Positions 53,274 to 62,228 of a DNA stretch of 64,000 bases are shown one piece after another. Below the pieces are notes generated by a model. That model was given only the letters and a program-made list of their open reading frames with translations, made no database searches and was not told the DNA's origin. The DNA is from JBPEWY01 sp965224095 (lineage in GTDB: Bacteria > Bacteroidota > Bacteroidia > Flavobacteriales > Flavobacteriaceae): the NCBI GenBank assembly GCA_965224095.1, contig OZ245039.1:1054001-1118000 (forward strand). The letters are read 5' to 3'. How positions within the stretch are numbered: position 1 is the first letter of the stretch; the number at the start of each line of letters is the position of its first letter. The position numbers and the translations under genes were made by a program.

Positions 53274-55541
53274 TTAGCTATGCTGTGCTTTGATCAGATT
53301 TAATGCCGAACCCGCCTTAAACCATTCTATCTGGCTATCATTATATGTATGATTGGCGATTATGGTATCTGTTGAGCCATCGGCGTGTTTCACTTCAATG
53401 GTAAGGGGTTTACCGGGTGCAAAATCCTTCAGATCGGTAAAATTAAAAATATCATCCTCCTGAATTTTATCGTAATCGGTTTCACTATCAAATGTCAGGG
53501 CCAGCATTCCCTGTTTCTTTAAATTGGTTTCGTGAATTCGGGCAAAGGATTTTACCAGTACCGCCTGCACTCCCAGATGCCGGGGCTGCATAGCAGCATG
53601 TTCTCTGGACGAACCTTCTCCGTAATTATGGTCTCCAACAACGATTGTTGGAATCCCCTGTGCCTTATACGCTCTTTGTACATCAGGAACTCCTCCATAC
53701 TCACCGGTAAATTGATTTTTAACAAAATTGGTCTTTTTGTTAAAAGCATTCACAGCCCCGATCAGTGTGTTGTTGGAAATATTATCCAAATGTCCTCTAA
53801 ACCGAAGCCAGGGGCCTGCCATGGAAATATGATCGGTGGTACACTTTCCAAAGGCTTTAATAAGCAAGCGCGCTCCGTTAATCTCATTCCCAATGGGTGT
53901 AAAAGGCGTAAGTAGCTCCAGGCGCTCCGAATTTGGGTCGACAACTACATTTACACCACTCCCGTCTGTTACAGGTTCCAGATATCCGTTATCTTTAACC
54001 TCAAATCCTTTAGGAGGTAATTCCCATCCCGTTGGTTCATCTAACATCACTGCATCTCCGTTTTCGTTGATCAATGTATCTGTTAGCGGATTAAAGTCCA
54101 GGCGTCCGGCAATAGCAATTGCTGCCGTTAGCTCGGGTGAAGCCACAAAAGCATGCGTATTCGGATTACCATCGGCTCGCTTTGCAAAATTCCTGTTAAA
54201 GGAATGAACAATACTGTTTTTCGGTGCATTTTTAGGATCTTCATAACGACCCCACTGACCAATACACGGCCCGCACGCATTGGTAAAAATCTTGGCGTCC
54301 AATTTTTCAAAAACTTCCAGGATACCATCGCGTTCTGCCGTATAGCGCACTTGTTCCGAGCCCGGATTAATCCCAAAATCCGCTTTTGTTTTAAGTCCTT
54401 TATCCAGTGCCTGTTGGGCTATAGAAGAAGCCCGTGACAGATCTTCATAAGAAGAATTAGTACACGATCCTATCAACCCCCATTCTACCTTTAAAGGCCA
54501 GTCGTTAGCTTTTGCTTTTTCTGTCATTTCGGTTCCCACTTTGGTGGACAAATCCGGTGTAAAAGGGCCATTGAGAAGCGGACCTAATTCTGATAAGTTA
54601 ATATCAATTATCTGGTCAAAATATTTTTCCGGGTTGGCATATACTTCGGTATCTGCGGTCAGGTATTCTTTAATTTCATTAGCTGCGTCGGCCACATCTT
54701 CACGTTTGGTGGCCCGAAGATATCGCTCCATCGACTCATCATAACCAAAAGTCGAAGTTGTAGCACCTATCTCGGCTCCCATGTTACAAATAGTTCCTTT
54801 ACCGGTACAGGACATCGCCGTAGCGCCCGGACCGAAATATTCCACGACGGCTCCGGTTCCTCCTTTTACCGTAAGGATTTCCGCTACCTTAAGAATCACG
54901 TCTTTCGGAGCTGTCCATCCGGATAACTTCCCGGTGAGCCGAACTCCGATTAATTTAGGAAATTTTAGCTCCCAGGGCATTCCGGCCATAACGTCTACAG
55001 CATCTGCACCTCCCACTCCTATGGCTATCATTCCCAATCCGCCGGCATTCACAGTATGCGAATCTGTTCCGATCATCATACCTCCCGGAAATGCATAATT
55101 CTCTAAAATAACCTGGTGAATAATGCCGGCTCCGGGTTTCCAGAATCCAATTCCGTATTTATTGGAAACCGACTCCAAAAAATTAAAAACCTCATTACTT
55201 ATATTCAATGCATTCTGTAAATCTACCGTAGCACCAACTTTTGCCTGAATTAAATGATCGCAATGTACTGTTGTGGGAACTGCCACTTTATTTTTACCGG
55301 CCTGCATAAACTGCAAGAGCGCCATTTGAGCTGTAGCATCCTGGCAGGCTACTCTATCCGGGGCAAAATCAACATAATCTTTCCCTCGGATAAAAGCTTT
55401 TTCGGGAGTTCCGTCCCAAAGATGGGCGTATAAAATTTTCTCAGATAAAGTTAAAGGTCTTCCCACTACTTCCCGCGCTTTATCAACGCGCTCCGTAATA
55501 AGGCCGTACACCTTTTTAATCATATTAATATCGAAAGCCAT
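53274..55541 (-). CDS. Aconitate hydratase
   Basis: A 755-residue 4Fe-4S enzyme that interconverts citrate and isocitrate in the TCA cycle. Length and motifs match the mitochondrial-type (aconitase family) rather than the longer AcnA/IRP form. The cluster ligands are the Cys in GSCTNSSYEDL and the two in ACGPCIGQ; substrate residues lie in MIGTDSHTVNAGGLG and SFNRNFAKRADGNP. The C-terminal swivel domain starts near 560 (FGKCTTDHISMAGPW, GDHNYGEGSSREHAAMQPR). Transcribed alone, with its own terminator. Confidence 0.95.
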   Translation of the reverse strand: MAFDINMIKKVYGLITERVDKAREVVGRPLTLSEKILYAHLWDGTPEKAFIRGKDYVDFAPDRVACQDATAQMALLQFMQAGKNKVAVPTTVHCDHLIQAKVGATVDLQNALNISNEVFNFLESVSNKYGIGFWKPGAGIIHQVILENYAFPGGMMIGTDSHTVNAGGLGMIAIGVGGADAVDVMAGMPWELKFPKLIGVRLTGKLSGWTAPKDVILKVAEILTVKGGTGAVVEYFGPGATAMSCTGKGTICNMGAEIGATTSTFGYDESMERYLRATKREDVADAANEIKEYLTADTEVYANPEKYFDQIIDINLSELGPLLNGPFTPDLSTKVGTEMTEKAKANDWPLKVEWGLIGSCTNSSYEDLSRASSIAQQALDKGLKTKADFGINPGSEQVRYTAERDGILEVFEKLDAKIFTNACGPCIGQWGRYEDPKNAPKNSIVHSFNRNFAKRADGNPNTHAFVASPELTAAIAIAGRLDFNPLTDTLINENGDAVMLDEPTGWELPPKGFEVKDNGYLEPVTDGSGVNVVVDPNSERLELLTPFTPIGNEINGARLLIKAFGKCTTDHISMAGPWLRFRGHLDNISNNTLIGAVNAFNKKTNFVKNQFTGEYGGVPDVQRAYKAQGIPTIVVGDHNYGEGSSREHAAMQPRHLGVQAVLVKSFARIHETNLKKQGMLALTFDSETDYDKIQEDDIFNFTDLKDFAPGKPLTIEVKHADGSTDTIIANHTYNDSQIEWFKAGSALNLIKAQHS

Positions 55542-55775
55542 ATACTTAGTATTTTGTTTTAAAGTCTGGCAAAATTACAAAAATCTACCAAAAAATTAAA
55601 TATTTACAACAAAAAGCAGTATTTATTAAATATTTTTTATTAAAAAAACAAAAATGATGACAATTTTTCTTTCAAATGCTAATTATAGTTGAATAAATTA
55701 TGAAATTATCAAAAATAACCCGGAAAAATTACGGACTTAAAAATTATTGTCCTTTTGGAGAAAGAAACCGGAAGA
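55542..55775. other. AT-rich intergenic region between aconitase and moxR
   Basis: The 233 bp stretch is very AT-rich, with no reading frame or hairpin. A -7-like TAATTTTG (55577-55570) lies 29 nt upstream of the aconitase start, without a clear -33 TTG. Confidence 0.4.
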
Positions 55776-56729
55776 CTACAGCAATTCTTTAATAATCTGA
55801 GTAACGCTAATTCCTTCGGCTTCGGCTTTGTAGTTTTTAATCACCCTGTGTTTTAATATCCCAAAAACAACTGCCTGTACATCTTCCATATCCGGGGAGA
55901 ATTTTCCGCGGACCGCGGCATGTGCTTTGGCGCCGAGTATCAGGTTTTGAGAGGCTCTGGGTCCCGCTCCCCAATCTACATACTGATTAATATAATCGGT
56001 AGCTGCTTTGGTGCCCGGACGTGTTTTATTTACCAGTTTTACCGCATATTCCACTACGTTATCCGGCACTGGTATACGGCGTATTAAATGTTGAATTTCA
56101 ATAATTTCCCTGGATGTGAACAGCTTTTTAACTTCAGGAGTAATATCGCTGGTAGTGGCTTTTACCACAGCTATTTCCTCTTCCAACGACGGGTATTCCA
56201 ACTCAATGGCAAACATAAATCTATCCAGCTGCGCTTCCGGTAACGGATAAGTTCCTTCTTGTTCAATAGGGTTCTGCGTAGCCAGAACAAAATAAGGAAG
56301 TTCTAATTTATAATGATGTCCGGCCACTGTGACCGCTTTTTCCTGCATTGCTTCCAATAAAGCCGATTGGGTTTTGGGAGGCGTCCGATTAATTTCATCG
56401 GCCAGAATAATATTGGCAAAAACCGGCCCTTTAACAAATTTAAATTCTCTGTTATTGTCCAGTATTTCACTTCCCAGAATATCGCTGGGCATTAAATCGG
56501 GTGTAAATTGGATTCGCTTAAAATCCAGCCCAAGCGTTTGGGCGATGGTATTGATCATTAACGTTTTGGCCAGACCCGGAACTCCAATTAACAGCGAGTG
56601 TCCGCCTGAATAAATACTTAGCAAGATCTCTTCAATAACGGCTTCCTGACCTATTATTACTTTTCCTATTTCCCGTTTTAACTCTTCGTGTTTTCGAACG
56701 AGTTGTTCTATAGCCGCCACATCAGACAT
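55776..56729 (-). CDS. MoxR family AAA+ ATPase
   Basis: A 317-residue AAA+ protein. Walker A is GVPGLAKT (about 49-56), Walker B is ILADEINRTPPKTQSALLEAMQE, and ATQNPIEQEGTYPLPEAQLDRF is the sensor/arginine-finger segment; a C-terminal lid follows. MoxR proteins act as chaperones that load metals or assemble complexes, often with von Willebrand-A proteins; none is in the window. Its start lies 3 nt after the stop of the SurA-like gene, in one operon. Confidence 0.92.
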   Translation of the reverse strand: MSDVAAIEQLVRKHEELKREIGKVIIGQEAVIEEILLSIYSGGHSLLIGVPGLAKTLMINTIAQTLGLDFKRIQFTPDLMPSDILGSEILDNNREFKFVKGPVFANIILADEINRTPPKTQSALLEAMQEKAVTVAGHHYKLELPYFVLATQNPIEQEGTYPLPEAQLDRFMFAIELEYPSLEEEIAVVKATTSDITPEVKKLFTSREIIEIQHLIRRIPVPDNVVEYAVKLVNKTRPGTKAATDYINQYVDWGAGPRASQNLILGAKAHAAVRGKFSPDMEDVQAVVFGILKHRVIKNYKAEAEGISVTQIIKELL

Positions 56730-56732
56730 ACC

Positions 56733-58148
56733 TTATTTTTTAAGCCAATTATTAGCAAAATCACAAGATCTGTTATCGGTACTTACGTAGATATAAGCTT
56801 CATTAATTTTTTCCTTCATCCACTTTTCTATCGCCTTAAGCTGTTTTTGTTTTAAGGCCAGATCCTGAATTCTTGTATAATCCTGAGCATAATCTGCAAT
56901 ATGCTCATCATATCTATTTGTTACACGAAGTATTTTATACTTGATAGCTCCCGAGCGATCTTCGTCCATAATAGGCATGGAGATTTCATTATCCTTAAGG
57001 TTTCTTACCTGACTGTAAAGCGTAGGGTCCATTTTGGTCAGTTCGAAACGCGTATCAAAATTAGTGGGGTTTCTCAATTGACCTCCATCAAATTTTGTTT
57101 CCTTTTCATCCGAGAAGGCTCTGGCCGCATCGGCAAAAGTTAATTCTTCATCCAAGATGCGTTGTCGGATTGTTTCCAGCTCTTTTTTGGCTTCTTCTCT
57201 GGCCGTTTCGGAAACTTCAGGAATCAATAAAATATGTCTGACATCAATTTCCTGCCCTCGTATTTTTTCCAGATAGATAATGTGCCAGCCGAAAATCGTT
57301 TCGAAAGGCTCGGAAATTTCTCCCTCCTGCAAGCTAAAAGCAACATCTTTAAACTCTTTTACAAACGGCGTTTTCTTATTCATTTTATAGAATCCTCCAC
57401 TGGGTCGCGAAGCTTCGTCCTGAGAATGCAGGATTGCTTTTGTTTTAAAACTTATTCCGTTTTCCAAAACATCATTTCTAATGCGATTCAGTTTATTGAT
57501 AATACGTTGGTTTTCCTCTTCGGAAGGCTTGGGCTTTTTTACAATTTGCGCGATCTCCAGTTCGGCACCGAACAAAGGGCGTTGATTTTCCGGAATCCCA
57601 TCAAAGAATTGCCGTACTTCTTCCGGTGTTATCTCAATTTCCTCTACAATTTTTTGTTGCATGCGTTCCGATAACATGCGAACCTTATTTATCTCGAACA
57701 ATTCTTTCCTAAAACTCTCTTCTGAATCTTTCTTGTAGAACTTCAGTAGTTTTTCCATAGAGCCATCGGTTTGCTGTACCAGGTAATCTATCTGACGCTC
57801 TACCGTACTTTCAACTTCCGCATCGCTTACTTCAATACTATCCTGCACCGCCTGATGAGCATAGAGCTTATCTTCCATTAGTTTCCCCAAAAGCTGGCAT
57901 CTGCTAACATCGGTTGTTGAAACTCCCTGATTCTTAAGGTCTATAAATGCCTTATCTATATCCGATTCCAGAACTACGTACTCGCCCACCAATGCAGCAA
58001 CTCCATCAACTTTAAACTTCTTAAACGGAGTTATAACCGTATCCCTTATCTCTGGGATATTTTCAACAATCAGACTATCGGCCGTAATTTCCTGGGCGCC
58101 GACCCATGTTACCGTAAACAATAACCCTAATAAAACTAACTTCTTCAT
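56733..58148 (-). CDS. SurA-like peptidyl-prolyl isomerase, periplasmic
   Basis: A 471-residue exported protein: signal peptide ending VGAQ (about 19), a SurA N-terminal chaperone domain (about 35-175), then two parvulin (PpiC) domains (about 176-275, with SGGFYKMNKKTPFVKEFKDVAFSLQEGEISEPFETIFGWHIIYLE, and about 280-385). SurA holds unfolded outer-membrane proteins. The start at 58148 opens the signal peptide; the frame is open further upstream inside the previous gene. Third gene of the chaperone operon. Confidence 0.9.
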   Translation of the reverse strand: MKKLVLLGLLFTVTWVGAQEITADSLIVENIPEIRDTVITPFKKFKVDGVAALVGEYVVLESDIDKAFIDLKNQGVSTTDVSRCQLLGKLMEDKLYAHQAVQDSIEVSDAEVESTVERQIDYLVQQTDGSMEKLLKFYKKDSEESFRKELFEINKVRMLSERMQQKIVEEIEITPEEVRQFFDGIPENQRPLFGAELEIAQIVKKPKPSEEENQRIINKLNRIRNDVLENGISFKTKAILHSQDEASRPSGGFYKMNKKTPFVKEFKDVAFSLQEGEISEPFETIFGWHIIYLEKIRGQEIDVRHILLIPEVSETAREEAKKELETIRQRILDEELTFADAARAFSDEKETKFDGGQLRNPTNFDTRFELTKMDPTLYSQVRNLKDNEISMPIMDEDRSGAIKYKILRVTNRYDEHIADYAQDYTRIQDLALKQKQLKAIEKWMKEKINEAYIYVSTDNRSCDFANNWLKK

Positions 58149-58149
58149 C

Positions 58150-59010
58150 TTATTCGTCATAAACTTCAAATTCCGAACTCTTTGTTGCTTCTTCTAATAT
58201 ATCGCTTTCCAAATTTCGTATAAATTCCATCTTTCTTTGATTAATTATAATCTGATGAATTGTAGGTTCTATATACGAAAGCGGAGCATTTTCATTTCTT
58301 AAAAGAACATCCTTAATTTTCACCAAATATACCCCTAATGAGTCTTCCAATTCAAAAAATTGTGACTTTTTTAAGTATTTGGATTTATTCTCTGAATTGA
58401 AGTGCGGTATTTTATTCGCTAACTGAGCATATCGCACCCATACAGAATCGTTCATATTATACGATTTAAACTGAATGGATAAGGAATCTATATAAGCCAT
58501 ATCTTCTTCCTCCGTGTTGAGAAAGTGTGTCACCAATTTTTCTTTATCGGAATATTCAGATGGTAAATGAATATATTTGAGTTTAAGCAACTCTTCGTTC
58601 AGCTTAAAATTTTCTTTGTTTTCCGCATAATAACGTTGCATTTCTTTTTGAGTAACCACCGTGTCAACCGATTTGCTTACCAGTGCTTCTTTATAGGCGT
58701 TAATATAAAGATCCCGTTGATATGCCTGTACCAGTTTGTCAAAAGTCATCAATTTATCTTCGCTTAAATTTATTCTGGCCTTTGACACGAGCAACTGACT
58801 GGCCGCCCAGGAGTTTATGAAATTGGTAACCAGCAATGTACTGTCTTCAGCCGATAAGCCATCTGAAACCACAGACATGATGTCTTCTTCATATAAATAT
58901 TCATTTCCTACACGGGCTATCTTCCTGGTTCCATTATCCGGTTCCTTAACGAAATAAGTACATCCGGAAAACACAGACACCAATACTACTGTTATTATTC
59001 CTCTCTTCAA
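58150..59010 (-). CDS. SurA-N-like chaperone lipoprotein without PPIase domain
   Basis: A 286-residue lipoprotein with a lipobox SGC (C17). The helical chain of about 260 residues resembles the SurA N-domain (KIARVGNEYLYEEDI, LVTNFINSWAASQLLVSKA). Unlike its two neighbours it has no parvulin core: there is no FSxxxxSxxxGGxLG region. It may be a dedicated chaperone that holds outer-membrane proteins close to the membrane. It is only 4 bp overlapped with the upstream gene and 1 nt from the downstream one. Confidence 0.82.
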   Translation of the reverse strand: MKRGIITVVLVSVFSGCTYFVKEPDNGTRKIARVGNEYLYEEDIMSVVSDGLSAEDSTLLVTNFINSWAASQLLVSKARINLSEDKLMTFDKLVQAYQRDLYINAYKEALVSKSVDTVVTQKEMQRYYAENKENFKLNEELLKLKYIHLPSEYSDKEKLVTHFLNTEEEDMAYIDSLSIQFKSYNMNDSVWVRYAQLANKIPHFNSENKSKYLKKSQFFELEDSLGVYLVKIKDVLLRNENAPLSYIEPTIHQIIINQRKMEFIRNLESDILEEATKSSEFEVYDE

Positions 59011-60647
59011 TATTTCCTGTTTAATTCTTTTATCATTTTTTTAAGGTTCCTGGTATGGCGTTCTACCCTGTATTTCTTTCTAAGTTCTTCCAGCCATTTA
59101 CGCTCCATATATTTTTGATAGTCAACACCTACAATACTCCTTATTTCTTTCCAGTTTTCGGGAGGCTTCGGACTTTTATAATGCTGTTTGTTAGCTTCGT
59201 AATAACGCACAATTCCTATGCTGTCCTGTTGCCCTTTGCTCCATACTTCCTCCTGAAGTAAATCAAAAATTAACAGCCCTTCTCTGTATTCCCTTAACAC
59301 CGCAGCATATACTTTATTGGTATCTTCCAAATGTGCCTTGTGATATGCTATCAAACAATTACTCAAAAAGGTATTGTATAATTTTTGCAGCTGAATTTCC
59401 CTAAAACGGACTCCGTCCGGAAATCCCAGATAGGAAACAAAATCATCTATTGTTTTTGATTCCGTTTCTATTGTAAATAATACATTAGCAGCAAGATTGT
59501 TTTCCTCTTTGTAACTCGATCCGGACATGAGCTTATCAAAAATCCACTTCCCTGTATTCCCGTTCTCAACTATTTTATATTTTTCTTTCAGTGAATTTAT
59601 AAAAGCTTCATCTATTAATTTGGAACGATCATCTTTCTTAATTTGTTCTATCAGCCCGGTTTTTTCTTCGGTAAAACTCCCTATCGGATGCTTTTCTATT
59701 AGTTTTACGAAATGCCACCCGTGTCTGGTTTTAAAAGCCTGAGAAACCTCTTCTTCCTTTAAGGAAAAAACTATTTTTTCAAACTCAGGAGATCCTGTTT
59801 TCCCCGGTTCTATTTCAGGAAGTAGTCCCCCTGAAAAAGCTGTTTTGGAGTCTTCGGAATACTGTTTTGCCAAATCGGAAAAATCAATTCCATTGTTCAG
59901 GCCTTCCCTGATATTTTTCAGTTTTACTTTTAAAATAGAATCGTTTGCCCCTCTATCTTTCAAATAAATATGAGCAACACGAGCCGTTCCCGGATTGGGT
60001 TTAACATCATTAACTCTGAGAATATGATATCCGAATCGGGTTCTAAATGGAGCCGATACTTCGCCCACCGAAGTATTAAAGGCCACCGTTTCGAAGGGGT
60101 ATACCATATTAAAAACGGAAAAATATCCTAACTCTTCACCCAAAATGGTTTTTCCGTTTTTAACTTCCTGCTTTACCCGGTCAAAACCTTCCCCGGCAAT
60201 GCGTTTCCATATTTCCTGAATAGTACCGTAAGCCTGCAGTGTATCCCGTCCGTGAGTTTTTACCAAAATGTGATCGGCGTTTACTTCCTTTTGCAAACGC
60301 TCATAAGCTTCCCTTACCAATTTATCACTTACCGACGGCTCCATGAGATAGTTGGAAATTAACTGTTCCTTGTACCTCGCAAATTCAGCTTTATAAGAAG
60401 CTCTTTTATCCAGGCCTCTGGCGTAGGCTTCTTTCACTTTAAGTTTATAATCAATAAAAAGCTCAAGATAGTTTTCAGGGTCTTTCTGACTTTCATCTTT
60501 TACCAGATCAAGATTTTTAGTAAATACACTTATAAAATCCGATTTGGTAATAGGCTCTCCCTCAACTTTCAATATAACATCAGCATCGTTTTGCGCAATT
60601 CCGTAAAACGAGATAAGTACTATAATTAACAGCCACAACCTTTTCAT
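59007..60647 (-). CDS. Peptidyl-prolyl isomerase with two parvulin domains
   Basis: A 546-residue exported protein: signal peptide ending GIAQ (about 19), N-terminal chaperone helices (20-120), two parvulin domains (about 122-220, ADHILVKTHG... LGYFSVFNMVYPFETVAFN, and about 228-330, VAHIYLKDRG... SGGLLPEI), and a C-terminal helical region of about 200 residues with FRTRFGYHILRV and FKTRHGWHFVKL at the ends of the PPIase domains. It is the first gene of the operon with two further chaperones and MoxR. Confidence 0.9.
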   Translation of the reverse strand: MKRLWLLIIVLISFYGIAQNDADVILKVEGEPITKSDFISVFTKNLDLVKDESQKDPENYLELFIDYKLKVKEAYARGLDKRASYKAEFARYKEQLISNYLMEPSVSDKLVREAYERLQKEVNADHILVKTHGRDTLQAYGTIQEIWKRIAGEGFDRVKQEVKNGKTILGEELGYFSVFNMVYPFETVAFNTSVGEVSAPFRTRFGYHILRVNDVKPNPGTARVAHIYLKDRGANDSILKVKLKNIREGLNNGIDFSDLAKQYSEDSKTAFSGGLLPEIEPGKTGSPEFEKIVFSLKEEEVSQAFKTRHGWHFVKLIEKHPIGSFTEEKTGLIEQIKKDDRSKLIDEAFINSLKEKYKIVENGNTGKWIFDKLMSGSSYKEENNLAANVLFTIETESKTIDDFVSYLGFPDGVRFREIQLQKLYNTFLSNCLIAYHKAHLEDTNKVYAAVLREYREGLLIFDLLQEEVWSKGQQDSIGIVRYYEANKQHYKSPKPPENWKEIRSIVGVDYQKYMERKWLEELRKKYRVERHTRNLKKMIKELNRKY

Positions 60648-60676
60648 ATGAGTAACGGGCTTTTTTACAAGCGCAA

Positions 60677-60706
60677 CAAAAATAGCAATTACATAAGCTT
60701 TGGCAA
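60677..60706 (-). promoter_or_regulatory. Promoter of the chaperone/MoxR operon
   Basis: TTG (60706-60704), 19 bp, TATTTTTG (60684-60677), followed by a 29-nt leader before the first ATG. Confidence 0.72.
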
Positions 60707-60785
60707 ACGTTTAAAGCGCATTAACACATTTTTAAGGGGAATTAAAACGAGCTTTTAGTAAATTGCAATCATAAAACCAACCATC

Positions 60786-61241
60786 ATGAAATATTCGTTA
60801 GAAATTGACATTCATGCCCCCAGAGAAGAAGTTTTAAAAAAGTTTGACAGTACGGATAATATGAAACACTGGCAGCGCGGTTTTGTAAGCTATGAACACA
60901 CCAATGGTGTGGAGGGTGAAGAAGGCGCGCAGGCACTCCTTAAATACAAAATGGGGAAACGGGAAATAGCTATGGTAGAAACCATCACCAAAAAAAATCT
61001 ACCCGATGAGTTTCACGGAACTTACGACACAAAGGGCGTTTATAATATCCAGCAAAACTATTTTAAAGAGATTGATGAAAATACCACCCGATGGATTTCC
61101 AATGCCGAGTTTAAGTTTTCGAGCTTCGCTATGAAACTTTTTGGTCTTTTCATGCCGGGCGCTTTTAAAAAACAATCGTTTCAGTATATGAAAGACTTCA
61201 AGGCTTTCGTGGAAGAAGGAATCTCGGTTTCAGAAGGATAA
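60786..61241 (+). CDS. SRPBCC family protein
   Basis: A 151-residue START-like fold protein: an N-terminal strand MKYSLEIDIHAPREEVLKKFDSTDNMKHWQRG, typical of SRPBCC polyketide-cyclase/AHSA1-like proteins, and a long C-terminal helix (KQSFQYMKDFKAFVEEG). The family binds hydrophobic ligands in a cavity; the ligand is unknown. No signal peptide. It may be in a transcript with the two small genes that follow. Confidence 0.86.
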   Translation: MKYSLEIDIHAPREEVLKKFDSTDNMKHWQRGFVSYEHTNGVEGEEGAQALLKYKMGKREIAMVETITKKNLPDEFHGTYDTKGVYNIQQNYFKEIDENTTRWISNAEFKFSSFAMKLFGLFMPGAFKKQSFQYMKDFKAFVEEGISVSEG

Positions 61242-61273
61242 GTTATTGCGTATAAAATTTTAAACTGATAAAA

Positions 61274-61765
61274 GTGAAATATTCCTTAAAATTCAGGGCG
61301 CGTTTTTTATATTTTTTTATCACAGGTTTTTTTATCCTGGTGGGTTGTAAAGAAAAGCAACGTCACAAAAGTCCGGCGCATACGGCCTCGGCCGATTCGT
61401 ACAAAAATTGTATTGAAACCATTTTAAAAAAAGATGATTCTTTGGGAACGCTGCGCAATCACGGCAGTGAAACGGTTTCCTTAAGTGAGACTATTAAAAA
61501 TTATTCAAAGGCTTTAAAAAGACTGGATTTCAGCTCTTGTCCGGAAGGTTTTTCAAAAGCCTTTGACGAACATATTTCGGCCTGGAATCAAATGCTTTCC
61601 GTAACTGATAAATATCCGGATTTGCGGGGGGAATTACACGACATTTTCGATCAGATTAAAACGACGCCTGACTCTATGGTTTTTGAAACCCGGTTAAAAG
61701 CTATCTGGGATACCTGGGAAAGTATTGACAGTATTAAGAAAAAACACAGCCCGTTGACCCCTTAA
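61274..61765 (+). CDS. Hypothetical lipoprotein with GTG start
   Basis: A 163-residue protein. A basic N-terminus and hydrophobic segment (about 12-22) precede GC at about 25 (ILVGCKEKQ), a lipobox. The mature part is helical, without a recognised motif. The start codon is GTG at 61274; the next in-frame Met is far inside the protein and would remove the signal. It follows the SRPBCC gene by 32 nt. Function unknown. Confidence 0.75.
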   Translation: MKYSLKFRARFLYFFITGFFILVGCKEKQRHKSPAHTASADSYKNCIETILKKDDSLGTLRNHGSETVSLSETIKNYSKALKRLDFSSCPEGFSKAFDEHISAWNQMLSVTDKYPDLRGELHDIFDQIKTTPDSMVFETRLKAIWDTWESIDSIKKKHSPLTP

Positions 61766-61798
61766 ATACAACCCGAAGATTTTACCTTTAATCTTATA

Positions 61799-62206
61799 AT
61801 GAGCCCGACATCCATGAACAACAAATTAAACAAAACAGAGATCGCTCATAAGTATGTAGCATTGTTGCAAAAAGGTTTGGTATCCAATTTACTGGAGCTT
61901 TTTGCAACGGAAGCAGTGGTAGTTTCCCCATTGCAGGGTACCCTCCCTGCTTCCGAGTTTTATGAGCGGTTATCGCGGTATACAGCTACATCCGAAATAA
62001 CCACCAAAGGAGTTTTTACAGAAGAAAATGGGGAATCTGTTGCCCTTTACTTTACCTATACCTGGACTATGGCCAACTTACAAACGGTTACTTTCGATGC
62101 CGTTGATATTATGGAATTCAATGTTGCCCATGAGATTGTAAAACTTACCATTATTTACGACACCATACACAGTAGAAACCTGTGGCAGCAAATATATCTC
62201 AACTAA
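61799..62206 (+). CDS. SnoaL-like / NTF2-fold protein
   Basis: A 135-residue cytoplasmic protein with the NTF2-like pattern: helix YVALLQKGLVSNLLELFATEAVVVSPLQGTL, then ASEFYERLSRYTAT and beta strands VALYFTYTW, VDIMEFN and IVKLTIIYD. The family includes isomerases, cyclases and ligand-binding proteins; residues here do not say which. The frame starts at ATG 61799; a second Met at residue 6 is also possible. It converges on guaB. Confidence 0.82.
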   Translation: MSPTSMNNKLNKTEIAHKYVALLQKGLVSNLLELFATEAVVVSPLQGTLPASEFYERLSRYTATSEITTKGVFTEENGESVALYFTYTWTMANLQTVTFDAVDIMEFNVAHEIVKLTIIYDTIHSRNLWQQIYLN

Positions 62207-62228
62207 CAGAAGTTATTGCCCGGCGGAT

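Noticed and set aside
53532..54437. Several frames antisense to aconitase
   Set aside because: The aconitase frame is complete and typical; the antisense frames are shadows of its codon pattern.
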